Source of the DNA: Nocardiopsis quinghaiensis
GTDB lineage: Bacteria > Actinomycetota > Actinomycetes > Streptosporangiales > Streptosporangiaceae
Reading direction: 5' to 3'
DNA: 64,000 nt
Assembly (NCBI RefSeq): GCF_008638365.1
Contig: NZ_ML703339.1
Location: 1 to 64,000 of the forward strand
Each line of letters opens with the position of its first letter. The stretch's first letter is position 1. Under the pieces are notes generated by a model, which saw only the letters and a program-made list of their open reading frames with translations, ran no database searches and was not told the DNA's origin. Made by a program: the position numbers and the translations under genes. Below are positions 49,865 to 58,887 of the stretch, one piece after another.

Positions 49865-50869
49865 ATGTCGGATCTCGCCGCACGTGTCCGGACCGCGCTT
49901 CGAGAGCGCGGGATGTCCATCTCCGCTGCCGCTCGTGCGATGAACTTCGACAAGGGTTATGTCTCGCGTGTGGTCAACGGGAAGCAACACCCGTCCCCGG
50001 CCCTGGTCGCCGCCCTAGACAACCTGCTCGGTGCTGAGGGCGGGCTTATCGAACTCCACACCGCCATAGACGAAGACGACCGGGCTCGTGTGGCGGCGGT
50101 TGCCGAGCGGAACGGCGGCATCGGACCGATGCGCGCCGACGCTTCGACAGTGCGCGCGCTGAGTGACGTTCTCGCCGCCCAACGGCGTCTAGACGACACG
50201 CTAGGGCCGAGGGCGATGCTGTCACCGACGCTCGTACAGATGGACACCGTCGTTGCCCTAGCGCGTGATTCGGAGAGTCTGAGAAACGCCGGCGTCCGGG
50301 ACGGGCTGAAACGAGTAGCCGCGGAATGGGTCCAGTTCGCCGGGTGGCTCCATGCTGAGGCACGCAACGACCGCGAGGCGGTGCACTTCCTCACCGAGGC
50401 CGAGGACTACGCAGACGAGATCAACGATGGGCCGTTGGCCGCTCAGGCTGCCAACTTCAAGGGCTATCTAGCAAGGCAGCAGGGACGACCGCGTGCGGTC
50501 GTGCGCTGGTTCTTGACCGCGCACCACACCCCGGGCGCTCATCCTGCACAACGGCTCGGGGACCTCGCACAAGCCGCGCAAGGGCTGGCGATGCTCGGGG
50601 AAGACGAAGACGCGCGGCGTCTGCTGGACCAGGCGCACGCGCTGAAGGACCGCGCGGAGATCGAGACGCCGCCCAACACTGCTTACTGGCTGGTGCCCTC
50701 GTTCCACGGGCTGAACATCGGCCTTACGTACCTGGCTCTGGGTGATAACGGGGAGGCTGCCGACAGCATCCGCGACGCGCTAGCGAACCTGCCCGAGGAT
50801 CAGCAGGGCGCGGAGTGGACGAACGAATACCGCGCGGCGCTGGCTCAGGCTGAGGACGGCGACGTCTAG
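49865..50869 (+). CDS. XRE-type HTH regulator with TPR-like C-terminus
   Basis: A 334-residue protein. The N-terminal HTH is LAARVRTALRERGMSISAAARAMNFDKGYVSRVVNGKQHPSP. The rest is helical, with TPR-like pairs (ALLAARDSESLRNAG-like to GWLHAEARNDREAVHFLTEAEDYA, ALGDNGEAADSIRDAL). Such proteins in Streptomyces often act with small DUF397-type partners or sense peptides; no DUF397 gene is next to it. GTGGGGGGCTGT precedes the ATG. The gap after it holds the AACGA cluster. Confidence 0.85.
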   Translation: MSDLAARVRTALRERGMSISAAARAMNFDKGYVSRVVNGKQHPSPALVAALDNLLGAEGGLIELHTAIDEDDRARVAAVAERNGGIGPMRADASTVRALSDVLAAQRRLDDTLGPRAMLSPTLVQMDTVVALARDSESLRNAGVRDGLKRVAAEWVQFAGWLHAEARNDREAVHFLTEAEDYADEINDGPLAAQAANFKGYLARQQGRPRAVVRWFLTAHHTPGAHPAQRLGDLAQAAQGLAMLGEDEDARRLLDQAHALKDRAEIETPPNTAYWLVPSFHGLNIGLTYLALGDNGEAADSIRDALANLPEDQQGAEWTNEYRAALAQAEDGDV

Positions 50870-50903
50870 CTTTGGGTTTAGGTGTCTGGTGTTGAGGGTC
50901 TGT

Positions 50904-51234
50904 GCTCGTTGGTGTGTTGAACTTCGTCGTTCGTTCGTAGCTCGTTCTATATACGAGCTAACGAACTAACGAACCGGTTTGTTAACGAGCTGCAACGAGC
51001 TGTAACGAACTAAGAGTTAAGGGCTTAGTGACGTGCGGAGACAGTTCGTTAGAGCACGATAACGAACGCAGTTGAGAGCAGAGCCACGGGGGTTCGTTAG
51101 AGCAGTCGCACGACGTGGCGAAGTGTTGAGGGTAGTAGTCCGGATTACATGGGCCCACTTAGGCGTTCCCCAAAAGGTGTTACTGCTGGTAACAGTCTGC
51201 GGACGGTGAGAGTCAATGGATGAGCTTCGAACGA
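50904..51234. repeat. AACGA/TCGTT iteron-like cluster, candidate origin
   Basis: Twelve copies of AACGA or its complement TCGTT lie within 50906-51098 (starts 50906, 50927, 50931, 50942, 50960, 50968, 50984, 50994, 51004, 51046, 51061, 51094), with one more at 51230. Many extend to AACGAAC or AACGAGC. A/T-rich sequence and direct repeats in a 569-bp non-coding gap fit iterons of a replication origin or a regulator-binding region. The gap is the largest in the element. Confidence 0.65.
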
Positions 51235-51356
51235 GCGGCATTCTGAGAAACGCGAGATTTCACCCTCTGAGGGTGTGGGGAATGGGTTCACAGAGCGTTA
51301 ACCCACACGTATGATCATCCCGTGAATTCTGACTTCCGATAAGTGAACATTATCGG
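51178..51356. repeat. Three short hairpins in the element's non-coding gap
   Basis: TGTTAC-tgctg-GTAACA (51178-51194), CACCCT-ctg-AGGGTG (51261-51275) and CCGATAA-gtgaaca-TTATCGG (51336-51356). They follow the AACGA cluster and precede the HNH gene. They could belong to an origin (for example a priming or nicking hairpin) or to regulatory sites; which is not clear. Confidence 0.5.
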
Positions 51357-51438
51357 CGTCCACAGAAAGTAGTCACTCGATTACACTTACTCAGAGCTAC
51401 CTCGGACCGAGCCGCAGAACGCACGAGAGCATGGACTC

Positions 51439-52137
51439 ATGAGCACACACGAGCGATTCATGAGCCGCGTTGACACGTCGGGAGACTGCTGGGTGTGGAC
51501 TAAGAGCCTGGCGCGTAATGGCTACGGCTCATTCAGAGTAGACGGCAAGACTTATTCCGCTCCGCGCTGGATGCTCGAATACCACCTTGGACGCGCGCTC
51601 GAAGAAGACGAAGTAGTCCGGCATACGTGCCACAACAAAGCCTGTGTCAACCCCGATCACCTGGTGCCAGGAACCCACGCCGACAACATGCGGGACATGT
51701 CCGAAGCGAAGCGGGGACGTCGTGGCCCTCATGCTGATTGTGACCATGAGGGAACTAAACGAGCCCGCTACCTCTGCCGCAAAGCGAACGGCACGAAGCA
51801 GCCTTACACCCGTGGCCCCAGCGACTACGACCGCTTCATGTCCTACGCCGACACGTCGGGCGGTGATGACTCGTGTTGGCTCTGGCTCCGCTACAAAGAC
51901 CGTGGAGGCTACGGCGAGTTCGACGTCACCCGCAACGGCCGCCAGAAGAAGTACAAAGCCACCCGCTGGATCATGTCCCACACCCTCAGCCGAGAGCTAG
52001 AGCGCGGTGAGATTGTCATGCACGTGGTTTGTGACCACCCCCCATGTGTTAATCCCCGACACCTTCGAGTCGGCACCCACGCTGAGAACATGGAAGACAT
52101 GCGGGCTAAGAAGCGCTTCCGCAACGGCTCATCTTAG
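51439..52137 (+). CDS. Double-HNH endonuclease with central HCHC motif
   Basis: A 232-residue protein of two related HNH_3-type halves. The first half has GDCWVWTKSLARNGYGSF and EVVRHTCHNKACVNPDHLVPGTHADNM; the second has CWLWLRYKDRGGYGEF and HVVCDHPPCVNPRHLRVGTHAENM. Each carries the C-x4-C-x-N-x2-H nuclease core. Between them lies HADCDHEGTKRARYLC (H98, C101, H103, C113), the element-wide H-x2-C-x-H-x9-C motif. Such proteins are typical free-standing homing-type nucleases. It is the last gene before attR. The ribosome site is weak. Confidence 0.88.
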   Translation: MSTHERFMSRVDTSGDCWVWTKSLARNGYGSFRVDGKTYSAPRWMLEYHLGRALEEDEVVRHTCHNKACVNPDHLVPGTHADNMRDMSEAKRGRRGPHADCDHEGTKRARYLCRKANGTKQPYTRGPSDYDRFMSYADTSGGDDSCWLWLRYKDRGGYGEFDVTRNGRQKKYKATRWIMSHTLSRELERGEIVMHVVCDHPPCVNPRHLRVGTHAENMEDMRAKKRFRNGSS

Positions 52138-52238
52138 GAATGACGCTTCGCTTTCTTTGTGTGGTTTGACGTGGAGCATATCCACACGTGAGACTCGTCC
52201 TGTCGCGTCACGTGGGGATTCGCTAGTCCGACTACAAA

Positions 52239-52289
52239 GAAAGCGTGTTGGTGGCAACGCCTCAGGGGTTCGAATCCCCTATCCTCCGC
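52239..52289 (+). repeat. attR: 51-bp att repeat
   Basis: Identical to 40344-40394. It carries only the 3' part of the tRNA-Ser gene and is preceded by element sequence, so no functional tRNA is encoded here. The flanking gap (52138-52645) is otherwise non-coding. Confidence 0.95.
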
Positions 52290-52379
52290 CGGTCGAGGGC
52301 GGTCCTGCGAACAGGGCCGCCCTCGCTGCTTGTCGGGGGACGGCCCCCGAGCCCCCGAAGAGCCCGCCAGGGCAGACGC

Positions 52380-52410
52380 AAGGCCCCGACCGGACACCGG
52401 TCGGGGCCTT
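52380..52410 (+). terminator. Displaced native tRNA-Ser terminator
   Basis: AAGGCCCCGACCGG (52380-52393) and CCGGTCGGGGCCTT (52397-52410) pair perfectly with a 3-base loop. It lies about 90 bases beyond attR and would have followed the tRNA before integration. Confidence 0.75.
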
Positions 52411-52645
52411 CGCCGTGTCCGGCGAGGGGGCTGCCGGAACGGAGGCGGCGGTGGTCGTCGAAGCCTTCTCCGAGCACTCCGTCGTCCCGGAGGTGCCAGA
52501 CGGAGAGCGGGACTGACGGGCACGCGCGGACGCCTCCGTTCACTCAGGCGCCGGTGGCGGCCGGAGCCCCCGTGCCCTACTCCCCAAGTTGAATAGTCAC
52601 TTCGCCGAGTAACATTCTCGGTGTTCACGAGGGTGAGGAGAGGGC

Positions 52646-55619
<2,974 letters not shown>

Positions 55620-55686
55620 CCGTTTCCCCGGGCGGCTCGGACCGTCCGGGGAAGGGAAAGCCCGGTTCAAGGATCCGCGGAAGCCG

Positions 55687-56586
55687 GTGACACACGAGTG
55701 GCACACCGCTGCACGGGGTAGCCGCCCGAGCATGAGATTCGGTGAAGACATCCGCGCGATCGAACGGGACGAGCGCCTCGACCCGGCGGTCTCCCGCCTG
55801 AAGCGCCTGGCCGGACGCATCCCGGCCGGCAGGGTCCGCGACGCTCTGCACGGCGTGCAGCTCGGCCATCCCACCCATCCGATCCTGGTGCAGCTGCCCA
55901 TCGGCACGTGGATGGCGGCGGTCCTGCTGGACATGCTGCCCGGGGACCACCGCCGCAGCGCCCACGCGCTGGTCAACGCGGGCCTGCTCACCACCCTGCC
56001 CGCGGTGGTGAGCGGTCTGGCGGACTGGTCGCAGCAGCACGAGCGCCAGCAGCGCGTGGGGGTGGTGCACGCGGCGGCCAACGGCGTGGGCACCCTGCTG
56101 TTCGGCGCCTCCTCGCTGGCCCGGGCGCGCGGGCGCGAGGGCTGGGGGAGGTTCCTGTCCCTGGCCGGGGTGGGCGTCGTCGGGTTCAGCGGCTCCCTGG
56201 GCGGACACATGGCCTACTACCGCGCGGTGGGCGCCAACAGCGCGGACTACCTCGTCGACCTGGTCCCCGAGGGATGGCACGACCTCGGCCCGCTGGACGG
56301 TTTCCCCGACGGAGGGATCGGCGGGGGCGACGTGGACGGTGTCCCGGTCGCGGTGGCGCGCACGGGAGGCTCCGTGTCCGCGGTGCTGGGAACGTGCCCC
56401 CACATGGGCGCTCCCCTGGCGGAGGGCGAGCGGGTGGACGGGTGCCTGCGCTGCCCCTGGCACGGCAGCGAGTTCCGCCTGGACGACGGAACGGTCGCGC
56501 ACGGGCCCGCGACCGCCGCGGTCGAGACCATGGACGCGTCGGTCGTGGAGGGACGGGTGATGGTCCGCCTACGCGACCCCGAGTAG
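55687..56586 (+). CDS. DUF2231 membrane protein fused to Rieske domain
   Basis: A protein of up to 299 residues. The first 190 residues carry four helices in the DUF2231 pattern (HPTHPILVQLPIGTWMAAVLLDML, HAAANGVGTLLFGAS, GVVGFSGSLGGHMAYY). A Rieske [2Fe-2S] domain follows with CPHMGAPLAEG and CLRCPWHGSEF. It is probably a membrane redox protein. GTG at 55687 has a GGAAG nearby; ATG at 55732 also fits and better matches family starts. Confidence 0.88.
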   Translation: MTHEWHTAARGSRPSMRFGEDIRAIERDERLDPAVSRLKRLAGRIPAGRVRDALHGVQLGHPTHPILVQLPIGTWMAAVLLDMLPGDHRRSAHALVNAGLLTTLPAVVSGLADWSQQHERQQRVGVVHAAANGVGTLLFGASSLARARGREGWGRFLSLAGVGVVGFSGSLGGHMAYYRAVGANSADYLVDLVPEGWHDLGPLDGFPDGGIGGGDVDGVPVAVARTGGSVSAVLGTCPHMGAPLAEGERVDGCLRCPWHGSEFRLDDGTVAHGPATAAVETMDASVVEGRVMVRLRDPE

Positions 56587-56611
56587 TGGTCCGGGTTCCT
56601 AGAATGCGCTC

Positions 56612-57148
56612 ATGTCCCTGCCCCACGCCATCCTGACCGCCCTGCTGGAGAAACCGTCCTCCGGCCTGGAGCTGGCCCGTCGCTTCGACCGCTCGATCGG
56701 GTACTTCTGGTCGGCCACCCATCAGCAGATCTACCGGGAGCTGGGAAGGCTGGAGCGGGAGGGACTGATCCGGGCACTGCCCGAGCAGGCTCCGACCCGC
56801 GGCCGGAAGAAGGAGTACGAGGTGCTGCCCGCGGGTCGGGAGGAGCTTGGGCGCTGGGTGGACGTGCGCGAGGACCCCAGGCTCGGCCGGGACCCGCTGC
56901 CGGTACGGCTGCGCGCCGCCGGTGTCGTGGGCGTACGCGGCCTGGTGCCGGAGCTGCGCCGCCACCGCGACCTGCACCTGCTCCGGCTGGAGGAGTACCG
57001 CGCCTTCGAGCGGCGCGACTACCCGGACGGGCCCGCCGACGACCAGGAGCGCGTCCAGCGCCTGGTACTGCTCGGCGGCATCGACGTGGAGGCCGGGTGG
57101 GTGTCGTGGCTGACCCGCGCCATCGAGGAGCTCGAGGGGACCGGTTGA
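56612..57148 (+). CDS. PadR-family regulator
   Basis: A 178-residue regulator: MSLPHAILTALLEKPSSGLELARRFDRSIGYFWSATHQQIYRELGRLEREGLI is a canonical PadR winged helix, and a C-terminal dimerisation domain (LRLEEYRAFERRDY) follows. Just 25 bases after the Rieske gene. It could regulate neighbouring redox genes in response to phenolic or other compounds; no operator is identified. Confidence 0.9.
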   Translation: MSLPHAILTALLEKPSSGLELARRFDRSIGYFWSATHQQIYRELGRLEREGLIRALPEQAPTRGRKKEYEVLPAGREELGRWVDVREDPRLGRDPLPVRLRAAGVVGVRGLVPELRRHRDLHLLRLEEYRAFERRDYPDGPADDQERVQRLVLLGGIDVEAGWVSWLTRAIEELEGTG

Positions 57149-57203
57149 CCAGGCGCCGGAGACCTGGGAGCCCCACGTCGAGGCGGTCCGGTGTCCGCGG
57201 CCC

Positions 57204-58466
57204 TCAGCCCTGGGCGGCCTCGGACTCCGACAGGTTCTCGGGCAGCCGCAGCCCGGGGCGCATCGGCACCAGCTGGGACTGGAGCACCATGGTGGCCGCG
57301 CCGATGGCGGGAGCGGTCGCCGCCGAGGTGGACAGGCGCACCTCGACCGGGTGGGTGGCGCGGGCGAAGAACGCCCGGTCCAACTCCTGCCGGATGACGG
57401 GCAGGTAGACGGACCCCGCCGCGGCCAGGCTGGGTCCGGTCAGCACCAGCAGGTCCAGGTCCATCAGGTTGGCCAGAGTGCGGACCGCCACGGCCAGGTG
57501 GCGGGCGGAGCGGTCCAGCAGGGCGCGCGCGGTGGGCTCGCCCCTGCGGGCCGCGCGGACCACGGCGGTGAACTCCGCGGCCACCGACGGCCAGGTCCGG
57601 CCGCCCTCACGGGTCAGGTCGGCGCTGCGGGCCAGCGCCTCGTCGGCACGGGCGTCCGCCACGACGGCGGCGGGCCCGGCGATCGCCTCGGCGCACCCGC
57701 GTCCACCGCACCAGCACAGCGGACCGTCCACGTCCAGGCACACGTGCCCGACCTCCCCGGCGTTCCCGCTGGCGCCCTGGTAGGGGATGCCGTTGACCAG
57801 CACCCCGGCGCCGACGCCGGTGCCCATGTACACGGCCGCGAAGATCGACGACCCGCCGACCACCCCGGACCAGTACTCCCCGAGGGCGGCGGCGGTCGCG
57901 TCGTTGCCCGGGACCACCGGCAGGCCGATCGTGCCCTCCAGCTCCTCCGCCACGGAGTAGTCGGCCCAGTGGCGCAGCGACGGCTGCTGGTGGAGCCCGC
58001 CGGCCGGGGTCACCAGACCCACTCCGAGCACCCTGTCGCGCTCCACACCGGCGCCCTCCACGAGCGCGTCCACCTGTTGGGACATGCGTGCGGTGATCTC
58101 GGCGGGGGCCTCGTCGCGCACCCCGGCACGGGTCATCCGGGACACGACGGCACCGGTGAGGTCGGTGAAGGCGTAGGTGATGCCGATGGGGTCGATGTGA
58201 ACGCCCACGGCGTAGCGGGACTCCTGGTCGAGCCGGAGCAGCACCCGGGGTTTGCCACCGGTCGACTCGGCGCGTCCCGTCTCCAGGACCAGGCCGTCGT
58301 CGATGAGCCCGCGGACGATGGTGGAGATCGTGCCCCCGGTGAACCCGGTCGCCTCGACCAGCCCGACACGGCTGATCGTGCCCGCCGCGCGGATGACGTC
58401 GAGGACCGCCGCCCTGCTCGTCGTGTGCGGAATGGCCCGTGCTGGCCCGCCCAATGCAACCTCCAC
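57204..58466 (-). CDS. ROK-family transcriptional repressor (NagC/XylR-like)
   Basis: A 420-residue regulator. The N-terminal winged helix (TTSRAAVLDVIRAAGTISRVGLVEATGFTGGTISTIV) is followed by a ROK sugar-kinase-like domain with GVHIDPIGITYAF, VPGNDATAAALGEYW, MGTGVGAGVLVNG and the zinc-binding CWCGGRGCAEAIAG. GTG 58466 and TTG 58454 both fit; GGAGG lies before the TTG. It is divergent from a beta-mannosidase gene, and a perfect dyad at 58760-58782 is its likely operator. It probably senses a manno-sugar. Confidence 0.9.
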   Translation of the reverse strand: MEVALGGPARAIPHTTSRAAVLDVIRAAGTISRVGLVEATGFTGGTISTIVRGLIDDGLVLETGRAESTGGKPRVLLRLDQESRYAVGVHIDPIGITYAFTDLTGAVVSRMTRAGVRDEAPAEITARMSQQVDALVEGAGVERDRVLGVGLVTPAGGLHQQPSLRHWADYSVAEELEGTIGLPVVPGNDATAAALGEYWSGVVGGSSIFAAVYMGTGVGAGVLVNGIPYQGASGNAGEVGHVCLDVDGPLCWCGGRGCAEAIAGPAAVVADARADEALARSADLTREGGRTWPSVAAEFTAVVRAARRGEPTARALLDRSARHLAVAVRTLANLMDLDLLVLTGPSLAAAGSVYLPVIRQELDRAFFARATHPVEVRLSTSAATAPAIGAATMVLQSQLVPMRPGLRLPENLSESEAAQG

Positions 58467-58759
58467 CGCTTCCGTGGCGTGGCGCGGGAAGACCTCGCGG
58501 TGCACGCCGGGTGCCGCGCCACAGTGCCCCCGGAAGGCGCCTGTCAGCGTACCGTTCCCCAACGGTGTCCAGAAGTGACCTCTGATGCCGCGTCCCGGAA
58601 CCGCGCCCGTCCCGAACGGTGCTGGACGCGCCGGTCTCCCGCGTTCGCCGTCCCCCGATCCGGGCACACGCATCGTGTGCACGCTCCGCGACGAGTAGGC
58701 GGATCTGGGCGCCGCGGTGGTTGGCCGATCCTCCGGAACTGGGGAGCCCACACTGTTGA

Positions 58760-58782
58760 CTTACTTTGTTCAGGAAAGTAAG
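58760..58782. promoter_or_regulatory. ROK-type operator over beta-mannosidase promoter
   Basis: CTTACTTT (58760-58767), seven bases, AAAGTAAG (58775-58782): a perfect 8-bp dyad. TTGACT at 58756-58761 (-35) and AAGAAT at 58780-58785 (-10) overlap it with 18-bp spacing, so binding would block transcription. Confidence 0.72.
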
Positions 58783-58887
58783 AATCCTCAAGGTGGCCGG
58801 TTCGCGCAGGAGGGGATCGGCGCCAGACGACGGACCGCACCGACCCCCCGAGCGGTCCCCCGACCCCCACGAGCCGGAGAAGCACAG

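Larger units (their letters stand above)
40344..52289. mobile_element. Integrated element in tRNA-Ser(GGA), about 11.9 kb
   Basis: Bounded by perfect 51-bp direct repeats (40344-40394 and 52239-52289). The tyrosine integrase is next to attL and the double-HNH nuclease next to attR. It carries a primase-helicase, a DUF2637 membrane protein, a KorSA-like small GntR, an HTH-TPR regulator and about ten unknown small genes. Base composition is visibly less GC-rich than the flanks. No TraB/FtsK translocase, relaxase, capsid, portal or terminase gene is recognisable. It may be a decayed integrative plasmid, a mobilisable element or a phage-satellite-like island. Confidence 0.93.

Noticed and set aside
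52239..52289. A second tRNA-Ser gene at the right end of the element
   Set aside because: Only the 3' part is present; the 5' half and anticodon arm are missing, so it is attR, not a tRNA.
40344..52289. Classification as a complete actinomycete ICE or prophage
   Set aside because: No TraB/FtsK, relaxase, capsid, portal or terminase gene can be recognised, so neither label is supported.
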